A DNA stretch of 19,941 nucleotides, taken from assembly GCA_035455185.1 (NCBI GenBank), contig DATIFQ010000146.1:1-19941 (forward strand). Reading direction: 5' to 3'. The notes beneath the pieces are model-generated. The model did not search any database. It was given only the letters and a program-made list of their open reading frames with translations, and was not told the origin of the DNA. Positions within the stretch are counted from its first letter, which is position 1, and each line of letters begins with the position of its first letter. Made by a program: the position numbers and the translations under genes. This document shows, in pieces, positions 9,401 to 15,818 of the stretch. This DNA comes from JAEHDI01 sp035455185. GTDB lineage: Bacteria > Acidobacteriota > Terriglobia > Bryobacterales > Bryobacteraceae.

Positions 9401-11601
9401 GCGTTCGCCGCAGCCGTCTGCACGGCGACTGCGCGGTGCCGCTCCTCTCGTGCCCTCCCGATCCGCTCTGTGAGTTCTGCCAGCCCCGGGTCGCCACCGT
9501 GCTGTCGCCGCGCGGCCTCTATGACATCGAGCGCCTTGTCGAATTTCTCAGCCTCCACCAGCGCATGCACTTCACGCTCGGCTCGCTCAACCGCCTCGGC
9601 TTTCTGCCTCTTCTGTAGCGCTTCCCGCGCCTGTCTCAAAACTTGCTCGAGTTGCGCCTCTCCGGTGAACTTTGCTGACACCGGTTCCAGAACCTGGACT
9701 GCTTCCTCGGGTCGTCCGGCCTCCAACCGGGTTTTCGCTTCGGCGAGAGCGGATCGAATGGACGCGATTCGCTCCTGCCCCGCCTTAACCTCCTCCAGGA
9801 GTTGCAGCAGCCTGGCGTCTCCGGCAAAGGACCGCAAGGCGTCTTCGATGACGCCGAGTGCGCGTCCATACTGATCCGATTCAACAAAGCTCCGCGCTTC
9901 CCGGACAAGAACTTCGATTTCAGCCGCGCGCTTCTGGGCACTGAGTTCCTTCTCAGCAAGCGCCAGAAGCCGGCCGATATCCTCGTTCTCCGGAACTTCG
10001 CGCCTCAGTGTGCTCAAGCGCTCGAACGCCTGCAAGAACGCCGAATTCCGCAGCTCTTCCGTGGCAGCGGCGAGCTCCGTTCGTATTCGCTCAGCCTGCT
10101 CTCGCTCGGCCCGTTCGAACTCCGCGCGCCGTGTGTTGAGCGACTCGATCAGTGCTTTGGCTTCGGCGGAGTCGCTTTGTTCCGAGTCCAATTCGGCGAG
10201 CGCGGCGGCAGCCTGGTCGAAGAGGTTTTGATCGAGCAATTCCTGCGCCGCGCCAAGCACCTGCTGGAACCGTAAACGGCGCTCCTCGCGTTCAGCCGCG
10301 GTCTGAACGCTCTGAACGAAGCGCGCGACATCAGTGCATTCCGGGTCGATTTGCGCGGCCTCGGACGCGATTCGAAGTGCCGCACTGTAGCCTTTCTGAA
10401 AAAAATGCTTGCGGGCTTCGGCCAGCAGTTGTGCCGCTGCGCGGCTCCGTTCGAGCAACTCGCGCGCCTGCTGGAGCCGGCCCTTCAACTTTTCGTTTTC
10501 CGGGTACACTTGCAGCGCGGATTGGAAACGTTCCGCTGCTTCGGCGAACCGGCGTTGCTTGAGCGCATGGTCGCCTTCCGCCAAGATGGCATCGATGCGC
10601 GATTGAAGACGCCGGGATTGGAGCCGCTGCTGCACTTCGTTCCGAAACTTCCGGCCCGCCGTATTGGACGGATCGAGAGCGAGCGCTTCCATCACGTGCG
10701 CCTCAGCCCGCTCCAAGTCATCCTCGGCGAAGCAGTTGCGGGCATCGTCCAAGAGAACGGATGCCCGTTTCTGCCGAAGTTCGAGCAGGATCGGTTCCGT
10801 GTCGATCTGCAGTTCACGAAGGCTCTGGTAGCGTAACTCGCGCTCCCGATGTAAAGCGCGGCGGACCACTTGCTCAAGGGCTTCGGGGCACTCTGGAGTG
10901 TGGTTGCGGATCGGCTCGGGATCGACTGAAGTGATCTTGTAAAGCACCGCTCCAGCGTCGGCGGCGTGAAAGGGGTGCTTCCCGGTCAGTAGCTCGTAGT
11001 AGGTGACTCCATAGGCAAAGATGTCGCTGAGGGCGTCGACGTCGGCGCTCATGATCTGCTCGGGAGACATATAGAGCAGCGTCCCGATCACGTCGCCCTG
11101 GCGAGTGAGGCGGGGCGACGTGCTATCCCGCGTCAGCCGAGCGATGCCAAAATCCAGGATTTTGACAGTTCCGTCTGGCAGCAGCCGGATGTTGGCGGGC
11201 TTGACATCGCGATGGACGACACCATTACGATGCGCGGAGTACAGGCCTTCGGCGACCTGCATCATGATGTTCACCTTCTGCAGCATCGTCAGTGGAGTAC
11301 GGTTCGCAATGATCTGGCTGAGATCGTCGCCCGCGAGGAACTCCATCGCGATGTACGGCATCCCATCGTGTTCGCCGAAGTCGTAAATGGTGACGATATT
11401 CCGGTGGTTCAGGCTGCCAGCCGCTGAGGCCTCGTTTCGGAAGCGCTTCAGCAGATCTGTGCCTTCTCCGGTTAAGACCTTGATTGCGACGAGCCGTCCG
11501 ACAGTGGGATCATAAGCGCGGTAGACCCGGCCGTAGCCCCCGCGGCCAAGTTCCGCCTGGATCTCGTAGCGCCCAATATGCTTGATTGAGGCCTCTGCCA
11601 T
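6475..11601 (-). CDS. Giant transmembrane Ser/Thr kinase with tandem repeats, PEGA-like domains and NTF2/SnoaL-like tail
   Basis: 1708 residues from the ATG at 11601. The kinase domain (about 10-270) is intact: GRGGYG loop (G19-G24), VAIK with K41, HRDVKPAN with catalytic D132, DFG at 150-152, and SPE in place of APE. TPR-like and coiled-coil helices (about 290-620) precede four 112-residue repeats (620 to about 1055). A single membrane helix lies at about 1087-1107 (AIAVAAVLVAGVGAVLVI). Outside come roughly five PEGA-like modules (about 1113-1475), a Pro-rich linker, two 35-residue LAEFLTRYPGGRFA-type repeats and a C-terminal NTF2/SnoaL-like domain. The frame extends 39 codons upstream to 11718, but that stretch contains a good promoter, so I reject the longer start; no clear ribosome site precedes 11601. 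By family analogy it phosphorylates cytoplasmic proteins in response to an envelope signal. The partner phosphatase is probably the divergent PP2C. Confidence 0.9.
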   Translation of the reverse strand: MAEASIKHIGRYEIQAELGRGGYGRVYRAYDPTVGRLVAIKVLTGEGTDLLKRFRNEASAAGSLNHRNIVTIYDFGEHDGMPYIAMEFLAGDDLSQIIANRTPLTMLQKVNIMMQVAEGLYSAHRNGVVHRDVKPANIRLLPDGTVKILDFGIARLTRDSTSPRLTRQGDVIGTLLYMSPEQIMSADVDALSDIFAYGVTYYELLTGKHPFHAADAGAVLYKITSVDPEPIRNHTPECPEALEQVVRRALHRERELRYQSLRELQIDTEPILLELRQKRASVLLDDARNCFAEDDLERAEAHVMEALALDPSNTAGRKFRNEVQQRLQSRRLQSRIDAILAEGDHALKQRRFAEAAERFQSALQVYPENEKLKGRLQQARELLERSRAAAQLLAEARKHFFQKGYSAALRIASEAAQIDPECTDVARFVQSVQTAAEREERRLRFQQVLGAAQELLDQNLFDQAAAALAELDSEQSDSAEAKALIESLNTRRAEFERAEREQAERIRTELAAATEELRNSAFLQAFERLSTLRREVPENEDIGRLLALAEKELSAQKRAAEIEVLVREARSFVESDQYGRALGVIEDALRSFAGDARLLQLLEEVKAGQERIASIRSALAEAKTRLEAGRPEEAVQVLEPVSAKFTGEAQLEQVLRQAREALQKRQKAEAVERAEREVHALVEAEKFDKALDVIEAARRQHGGDPGLAELTERIGRAREERHRAVAVQTAAANAEALIQAGKPEEAIRVLEPASAEFTGEAQLEQVLRRAREALQKKQKAEAVERAEREVHALVEAEKFDKALDVIEAVRRQHGGDPALARLTERIESVRERRRRAVAVQTAAANAEALIQAGKPEEAIRVLEPASAEFAGEAQLEQALRQAREALQKKQKAEAVERAEREVQSLVEAGEFERAVAVIAAVRREHGDDPALAPLTERIAKGREERRRVAAVQTAVANGEALVQAGKPEEAIRVLEVASVEFTGEAQLEQVLRQARQALKQKQKAEAIEHAVREVQALVEAGEFDKARKSLKAALKKHPQEARLLELRNQIQTARAGRELDEARPPQEVPQQLEPKLAERSPLITPRRAIAVAAVLVAGVGAVLVIRQINAPPGGTIPVEVRTSPAGAVVRYKDGSCTPPDCRLQLAPGDYAFEVQLPGYRTETRKTTVVKNSAPVSLEIALSALPSTVQLTTTFADGSVTLDGRTAGRLRDGQFIADNLGPGRHELEAKGGDGDVKLTFETAEAKRPLLSSPPSTRDADAVVVTAFGNEVAVNCARCNGEAVLDGTLVGRFVGGQLTLKGVSAGTHELQVGGGAAPRKLVFAVGTQPSLVTYLTSARDRGILLVQTGLDDAVVYIGGKQWPRRTERGELSIPLDAKEYEVRVEKQGYRVVPPVVRAAVRKGEQVRAPFRLEPLEAVLTITGQVPGATVAVDRKLAGAVGGNGVFSVQVQPGERRIELSKDGYQPAAISRSFSPGERLQLGTDQLRLQPIPRPAPEPAPVKAVSPPPPPQPSPAELEAQQWQHVRDSRDISDLAEFLTRYPGGRFAREAEARIEELEWSATNRNNLASLEAFLAKHPRGTFVGEARKQIAQLQQEQQQRSEGAAVRATVSRYEEAYRRRDAAGVRALYVNMPNNQFDQIRKSFSVFQVISFQLKPEEPQVAGETATVRCVRMLTVKDNRGAEQTANDVALFRLKKEGNEWRIVSLSPLN
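8437..9744 (-). repeat. Four tandem 336-bp coding repeats inside the giant kinase gene
   Basis: Units lie at 9744-9409, 9408-9073, 9072-8737 and 8736 to about 8437 (the last diverges at its end). Each encodes 112 residues built on AGKPEEAIRVLE, GEAQLEQVLRQAREALQK and AEREVHALVEAEKFDKALD. The period of exactly 336 bp can be read directly: GGTTTTCCCG starts at 9038 and again at 9374. Between units 1 and 2 the stretch 9241-9300 matches 9577-9636 at 57 of 60 bases, which points to recent duplication or gene conversion. The helices look TPR- or coiled-coil-like. Confidence 0.9.
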
Positions 11602-11653
11602 GGGGAAACTAGCCCGGTCGGCGACGATGATCCCAGCCCAGGGAATATCTAAG

Positions 11654-11682
11654 ATAATACCAGCACAACAATAGTCACTCAA
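11654..11682 (-). promoter_or_regulatory. Sigma70-like promoter for the giant kinase gene
   Basis: On the minus strand TTGAGT (11682-11677) and TATTAT (11659-11654) are separated by exactly 17 bases, matching the consensus at 4 of 6 and 5 of 6 positions. Transcription would start near 11647, giving a leader of about 46 bases to the ATG at 11601. Its position inside the longer reading frame is a reason to choose the shorter start. Confidence 0.45.
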
Positions 11683-11871
11683 CTTTTTCCACTTCAGTAG
11701 TATGGGGTGTCGTCTCAACGGTTCGGCTGGCGATCGTGCTCACTACCCTCAACTGCCGTGCGCAGCGATCCGAAACTGCTTGCAGAATCCGTTGGATCGT
11801 GGTTTCATTACTAGATAGAGCGTGGCTGGGCGACAAGACGCTCTGGGATAACAGTTCTCATCAATTCGGGC
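11683..11871. other. Divergent intergenic region between giant kinase and PP2C genes
   Basis: This stretch separates the two divergent signalling genes. I see no convincing promoter for the PP2C gene: TTGGAT followed by TAGATA at a 14-base spacing, and a lone GATAAC near 11852, are the nearest candidates. A 60-codon frame from 11736 crosses into the PP2C gene but has no recognisable product. No repeats or RNA structure stand out. Confidence 0.4.
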
Positions 11872-12630
11872 ATGATCTCTGCGTGTGGTCTCAGCGACAC
11901 TGGTTGTGTGCGCACTGACAACCAGGACCGGTTATTGGTGGACGATGAACTGGGGTTCTACGCAATCGCTGATGGTATGGGTGGCCACAGCCATGGCGAA
12001 GTCGCCGCGGAGCTGGCGATCTCGACCATGAAGTACTACCTGGAGTCGTCGCACGATCGGGCCGACATTAGCTGGCCCTTCGGGTTTGATTTCGATCTGT
12101 CCGTTGATTCAAACCGCCTCATTACGGCGATTCGTCTGGCCAACCACCAGGTGTGGAAGCGGGCGGAAGAAAAACCCGAATACGCCGGAATGGGGACAAC
12201 GGTAGCGGCCCTGCTGATTCATGACAATCAGGCCGCGGTAGCGAATGTCGGCGACAGCCGCGTTTACCTTTTTCGCAACGGCGACCTCAAACAGATCACA
12301 ACGGACGACACTTGGCTCAACGCCATCCTTCAGCGCGGGCCGAACTACGCTCAGCTCCGAAGCCATCCTCTGCGCAACATGCTCACACAGGCGGCCGGGT
12401 CCCAATCCGATGTTTCGGTCCACAATGCCGCCCTCGAAGTACAAGCAGGGGATCGCCTTCTGTTGTCCAGCGATGGCCTCCATGGAGTCGTCGAAGACGA
12501 AGAGATACGCGGCATTCTTGCCACGGGCGGTTCCATCGAGGAACTGGCCGCGCGGCTGCTGGGAGCCGCCCGAACACAGGGTGCCCCGGATAATGTTTCC
12601 TGCATTTTGCTGAGTTTTGGAGACAGGTGA
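11872..12630 (+). CDS. PP2C-family Ser/Thr protein phosphatase (Stp1/PstP/PppA type)
   Basis: 252 residues with the full bacterial PP2C motif series: RTDNQD (14-19), ADGMGGH with metal ligand D34, GMGTTV near 104, VGDSRVYLFR, SSDGL with D201, and PDNVS with D240. These acidic residues coordinate the two Mn/Mg ions that activate water for dephosphorylation of phospho-Ser/Thr. There is no membrane segment, so it is cytoplasmic, unlike PstP. Its stop codon TGA (12628-12630) overlaps the GTG start of the next kinase gene, so the two are almost surely co-transcribed and translationally coupled. It is divergent from the giant kinase gene. Expected role: reversing phosphorylation made by one or more of the neighbouring kinases. 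The ribosome site at the ATG is weak, but no better start preserves the N-terminal strand before RTDNQD. Confidence 0.93.
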   Translation: MISACGLSDTGCVRTDNQDRLLVDDELGFYAIADGMGGHSHGEVAAELAISTMKYYLESSHDRADISWPFGFDFDLSVDSNRLITAIRLANHQVWKRAEEKPEYAGMGTTVAALLIHDNQAAVANVGDSRVYLFRNGDLKQITTDDTWLNAILQRGPNYAQLRSHPLRNMLTQAAGSQSDVSVHNAALEVQAGDRLLLSSDGLHGVVEDEEIRGILATGGSIEELAARLLGAARTQGAPDNVSCILLSFGDR

Positions 12631-13628
12631 CCGGCGTGGGCGAGCTTTTCGGCAGATATGAAATCATCGAGGAGATCGGCAGAGGGGCCATGGGGACAGT
12701 GCATCGTGCGCACGACACGGTGCTGGACAGAGCAGTCGCGATCAAGAGGATGCGCAGCGGCCCGCGCGTCGATCCGGAGCTGACGAAGCGGTTTTACAGG
12801 GAAGCGCAAGTCGGTGCACGCTTACAGCATTCGAGCATCGTGACCGTGTACGACCTCGGAGAGCACGAGGGGACTTCGTTCATCGTCATGGAACTGCTCG
12901 ACGGAATCGATTGGCGCAAGGTCATCATCGAGAGGCGCGCCATGCCTGCTGCGAAAAGGATTGAATTGATGGCGCAGGTCTGCGATGGTTTGGCTCACGC
13001 CCACCGGCACACGATCGTGCATCGGGACCTCAAGCCCAGCAACCTGTTCATACACCAGGACCATCAGGCAAAGATCCTCGATTTCGGGCTCGCGCGCATG
13101 CCCACTTCCTCTCTGACCCTGACGGGCAGGGTGTTGGGAACACCAAACTATATGGCTCCGGAACAGATACTTGGCCAGCGCGTCGATTCGAGATCGGATC
13201 TGTTTTCGGCCGCGATTGTGTTCTTCGAGTTTCTGACGGGAATACACCCGTTCCGCGGGCCCATTGTGCCGCGGCAGATCGTGGACGGTGAGCCCGAACG
13301 CTTAGTCAACATAAACCCATTGCTGCCGGACTCATTGGGGCTGATCTTCGAAAGAGCCCTTGCCAAATCGCCGGATGCAAGGTATCAAGACGCGGCGGAA
13401 CTGGCCTCAGACCTGCGTGCGGCAGTTCGCGAGGTTCCGGAAGAGCCTGGCGCTCAAGTGCCGCTTTCGCCTGAAAGTTCCAGCCTGAGTCCGGAAAGTC
13501 AAACACAGGTCTCTGCGCCTGACGCTCCCTTGTATGCGGCTGACGCCGACACCGAGACCATCGTGTACCTCGCACCCGAGACGAGACCGGTGCCTCCGGG
13601 ACCCAACGAAGGCAGCTCGCACAAGTAG
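12627..13628 (+). CDS. Soluble eukaryote-like Ser/Thr protein kinase coupled to PP2C
   Basis: 333 residues from a GTG start that overlaps the upstream TGA in the string GTGA; GGAGA lies a few bases before it. All kinase landmarks are intact: GRGAMG loop (18-23), VAIK with K40, HRDLKPSN with D134, DFG at 152-154, APE within YMAPEQ, and a C-lobe ending near residue 268. The remaining 65 or so residues are rich in Pro, Ser and Glu with no membrane helix, so the protein is cytoplasmic; such a tail is a plausible autophosphorylation site. Sitting directly behind a phosphatase and tail to tail (5 bp) with an FHA-cyclase gene, it is the obvious candidate to make the phosphothreonine that the FHA domain reads, though this is inference. 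Confidence 0.93.
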   Translation: MTGVGELFGRYEIIEEIGRGAMGTVHRAHDTVLDRAVAIKRMRSGPRVDPELTKRFYREAQVGARLQHSSIVTVYDLGEHEGTSFIVMELLDGIDWRKVIIERRAMPAAKRIELMAQVCDGLAHAHRHTIVHRDLKPSNLFIHQDHQAKILDFGLARMPTSSLTLTGRVLGTPNYMAPEQILGQRVDSRSDLFSAAIVFFEFLTGIHPFRGPIVPRQIVDGEPERLVNINPLLPDSLGLIFERALAKSPDARYQDAAELASDLRAAVREVPEEPGAQVPLSPESSSLSPESQTQVSAPDAPLYAADADTETIVYLAPETRPVPPGPNEGSSHK

Positions 13629-13633
13629 TTGGA

Positions 13634-14614
13634 TCAGGACGGCTTTGGCGATTCGTCAAGGAACGCTTTGATGCCTTCCAACGAAGCAGCCCAGACTCTC
13701 ACGGGTGCGTCGTATCCCTTAAGCCTGGCATCGTGCGGCTGAAAATGGTGTTCTCGCACAGGACTGAAGTGTAGCGCTTCGAAGGTAGAAGCGCCGATGA
13801 CGACATCCGCGCCGATGTCTTTGGTAGCGGACTCAATGCGGAACGCTGCGTTGACGGCGTCCCCGAGGGCCGTGTAATCCGTAAATGTGCGCGTGCCTGT
13901 ATTCCCGACCGAAGCGTAACCGGTATTGATGCCGGCGCCGATCCGGATTGGCGCCGGCAGCTGAAAGTCCGCCTCCAGCGCAGACGTCGCTTCAGCGAAT
14001 TCGACGAGTGCTTGCAGAATCTGCGCCAGGTCGCGGCTCGCTGCCCCCGGCTCACTGTGCAGCCACGTAGACATAATGGCGTCGCCGATGTACTTGAGAG
14101 CCCACGTTCCGTGCCGCTTCATAATCTCGCTCGCATGGCGGAACCACGTGCCAATGGCCTCGCTCAACACGCTCTGTTCCGTGCGCTGTGTCAGGCGGGT
14201 GAAATCGCGAATGTCCACGACTAGAACCGTAAGAAACTGCCGCTGAAAGCAGGCTTCCGTGGCGGCTGTTTCCGCCATCACGCTGCTTGCCGGGTCCGAG
14301 CCCCCGCCGGGCCAGTGAAACGTAAAAACAAATCCGCCGATAGACACTCGGTCGCCGTCCCTCAGGAGCGCAGGGGTGCTGACACGCCGGTCGTTGACGA
14401 AAGACCCGTTCTGACTACCCATGTCGATGAGATAGTAATCGCCCGAGTCGTCGCGCTGAATGATCGCGTGATCGCGGGAAACACGCTTGCTCGCGAGGGC
14501 GATATCACACGCGTCGTTGCGGCCGATTCTCCACATATAGCCGCTCATCAGGGGGAACTCACGCTCACCCCCCGCATCCGGCACAACAAGGTAAGGGAAC
14601 CCAGATCCCAGCAA
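13634..14614 (-). CDS. FHA domain-class III adenylate/guanylate cyclase
   Basis: 326 residues from a TTG start with a good ribosome site. The N-terminal FHA domain (about 15-100) keeps its phosphothreonine-binding residues: R32 in RIGR, S46-R47-H49 in VSRDH, and N69-G70 in SQNGSFVN. The cyclase domain (about 125-300) has metal ligands D134 (VVDIRDFT) and D178 (KYIGDAIM), substrate lysine K174, T248 at the second base-contact position (YTALGD), N255 and R259. All six catalytic positions are therefore filled, and Thr instead of Asp suggests a class IIIb adenylate cyclase. No membrane helix. Expected to form homodimers and make a cyclic nucleotide, probably cAMP, under control of phosphoproteins docking on the FHA domain. 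Its stop is only 5 bp from the stop of the PP2C-linked kinase gene. Confidence 0.92.
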   Translation of the reverse strand: MLGSGFPYLVVPDAGGEREFPLMSGYMWRIGRNDACDIALASKRVSRDHAIIQRDDSGDYYLIDMGSQNGSFVNDRRVSTPALLRDGDRVSIGGFVFTFHWPGGGSDPASSVMAETAATEACFQRQFLTVLVVDIRDFTRLTQRTEQSVLSEAIGTWFRHASEIMKRHGTWALKYIGDAIMSTWLHSEPGAASRDLAQILQALVEFAEATSALEADFQLPAPIRIGAGINTGYASVGNTGTRTFTDYTALGDAVNAAFRIESATKDIGADVVIGASTFEALHFSPVREHHFQPHDARLKGYDAPVRVWAASLEGIKAFLDESPKPS

Positions 14615-14620
14615 GATACT

Positions 14621-14629
14621 CTCTCCCCT
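14621..14629 (-). promoter_or_regulatory. Ribosome binding site that supports the TTG start of the FHA-cyclase
   Basis: AGGGGAGAG on the minus strand ends six bases before the TTG at 14614-14612. No ATG lies in frame nearby, so this site decides the start. A lone CATAAT (14642-14637) just upstream could be a -10 box, but no matching -35 box is visible. Confidence 0.55.
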
Positions 14630-14711
14630 CCACCCTATTATGTACCCGTGCGCGATTCGATGCGAAAGCGCTTGGGGAACTGACGCCCATGGCCTCGACC
14701 TGCCTGGTGAT

Positions 14712-14777
14712 TCAGCCGAGCGGCGTGGCGCCGAGGTCGAAGTTCCGCTGCTTTCCGAGAAGACCGCGCGGGTTTGA
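14712..14777 (+). pseudogene. Relic of the 3' end of a Gfo/Idh/MocA oxidoreductase gene
   Basis: This stretch encodes SAERRGAEVEVPLLSEKTARV and then TGA, in the frame used by the intact oxidoreductase, with only three residue changes (A to S, E to K, A to V) and two silent changes. No start codon or homologous sequence precedes it; upstream bases lead into the promoter side of the FHA-cyclase gene. It is what remains of a second oxidoreductase gene that once ran convergently into the MBL gene. Confidence 0.7.
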
Positions 14778-14799
14778 AGGCCCCCAGTCCCCCGGGCGG
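14712..14799 (+). repeat. Dispersed repeat copy B
   Basis: 88 bases matching 4921-5007 with five substitutions and one extra base (in the run of C after the stop codon). The right end, GGGCGG, is followed by 64 bases not found at copy A, and then by the 17 bases (14864-14880) that are found directly after copy A. Confidence 0.85.
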
Positions 14800-14818
14800 C
14801 TTCAGCACGCTCTCACTC

Positions 14819-15652
14819 TCAAAGGCAGACGTGCCAGCCTTCCGTTGCGCCGAGCGTGTTGTCGAAGAACAGGCGCGCCTGCTGGACGATTTCGAAGACC
14901 GTTTGATCGTCGTGCCATGGGTCGTGGTGGAACAGGATCAGCGTCTTGACCCTTGCCTCGTGGGCGACACGGGTCGCCTCCAGCCAGGTGCTATGACCCC
15001 ATCCTTTATGGCTCTCGTATTCCTCGGGGGTGAACTGGGCATCATAAACGAGGACGTCAGCTCCCTCGGCGTACTGGCGGAGCACATTGTCGAGCTGCGG
15101 ATGGCCGTGCTCGAGGTCGCTCGCGTGTACGATCACCTTCTCTCCCGCCTCAATCCTGTATCCCACCGCTCCCTGGGGATGATTCAACGGAAACGGATGG
15201 ATCACGAGGTCCGCAAGCTTGAAGGGTTTGTCGTCCAGTTCCGCGAACTGCCGCCGCGCCGCCAGAACCTCGAAAGCAATCGGGAAATAGGGCCTCGACA
15301 TCTGTCCCTGCAACTTCTCCTCGATCGACCCCAAAGCTTGTCCCGTGTAGAACGTCGCGTCGGTTTCCGGTCGGTACAGCGGCGCGAAGAACGGGATACC
15401 TTGAATGTGGTCCCAATGAAAGTGCGTCAAGAGGAAATGGACGGACAACCGGCTGTTTCCGGATTCCTGAAGAAGCGTCTGGCCAAGTTTTCGCAGGCCG
15501 CTTCCCGCATCGAGTATAACCACCTGGTCGTCAGGTGACCGGATTTCGATGCAGGCGGTATTTCCGCCGTAACTCAGGTTGTCGATTTGGGGGGTGGGCG
15601 TTGACCCTCTGACCCCCCAGAACTTCAGCCGCAGACCGCCGTTGCCGCCCAT
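14819..15652 (-). CDS. Metallo-beta-lactamase-fold hydrolase (FWGVRGS family, PhnP/RNase Z-like)
   Basis: 277 residues from the ATG at 15652. It begins LRLKFWGVRGSTPTP and YGGNTACIEI, the hallmark of a PhnP/RNase Z-related MBL group. Metal ligands are visible as HFHWDH (H77, H79, D81, H82), H158 in LNHPQGAVGYRI, D179 in ASDLEH, and H242 or H243 in LFHHDPWHDD; the binuclear site is thus complete. There is no signal peptide. Members of this superfamily cleave phosphodiesters, including cyclic ones, so with two cyclase genes as neighbours a cyclic-nucleotide phosphodiesterase is an attractive but unproven guess. The frame extends to a GTG at 15688, but the ATG has a good ribosome site and the extra 12 residues are Arg-rich. 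An oxidoreductase relic lies just past its stop. Confidence 0.88.
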   Translation of the reverse strand: MGGNGGLRLKFWGVRGSTPTPQIDNLSYGGNTACIEIRSPDDQVVILDAGSGLRKLGQTLLQESGNSRLSVHFLLTHFHWDHIQGIPFFAPLYRPETDATFYTGQALGSIEEKLQGQMSRPYFPIAFEVLAARRQFAELDDKPFKLADLVIHPFPLNHPQGAVGYRIEAGEKVIVHASDLEHGHPQLDNVLRQYAEGADVLVYDAQFTPEEYESHKGWGHSTWLEATRVAHEARVKTLILFHHDPWHDDQTVFEIVQQARLFFDNTLGATEGWHVCL

Positions 15653-15658
15653 TAGGTA

Positions 15659-15663
15659 CCCTC
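15659..15663 (-). promoter_or_regulatory. Ribosome binding site that decides the MBL hydrolase start
   Basis: GAGGG on the minus strand lies six bases before the ATG at 15652-15650. The longer alternative GTG at 15688 has no comparable site. Confidence 0.6.
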
Positions 15664-15730
15664 TTCGCCGAATCCGCCGGTTCGCCACAACCCAGTTTGA
15701 CTTACTCCTGGCCCTGCCGGCTCGCTACCC

Positions 15731-15750
15731 AGATAATTCCCGAATTATCT
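15731..15750. promoter_or_regulatory. Perfect 20-bp palindrome overlapping a likely extended -10 box upstream of the MBL gene
   Basis: AGATAATTC and its exact reverse complement GAATTATCT flank a CC centre. On the minus strand the right arm contains TGAGATAAT, which fits an extended -10 element (TGn followed by GATAAT at 15749-15744), about 80 bases before the MBL start codon. A TTGACA lies further up but at the wrong spacing. A dimeric repressor site covering the -10 is the simplest reading. It is AT-rich against a GC-rich background. Confidence 0.4.
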
Positions 15751-15818
15751 CACAAATAGCACAGCATTACATCACTTAATGTCAAAATAACCACCGTAAG
15801 GACCGGGGTGCGGCGATC

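Noticed and set aside
8437..9744. CRISPR array
   Set aside because: The 336-bp period, near-continuous identity and open reading frame show a coding tandem repeat, with no short repeats separated by unique spacers.
9134..9874. Plus-strand frame of 246 codons rich in Ser, Ala and Cys
   Set aside because: Antisense to the tandem repeats of the giant kinase; the apparent repeats in this product only mirror the 336-bp repeats.
11872..14614. A type VI secretion regulatory locus
   Set aside because: The kinase, phosphatase and FHA trio resembles PpkA/PppA/Fha, but no secretion structural genes (TssB, TssC, ClpV, VgrG, Hcp) appear anywhere in the window.
14774..15538. Plus-strand frame of 254 codons
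   Set aside because: Antisense to the MBL hydrolase gene with its complete metal-binding motifs.
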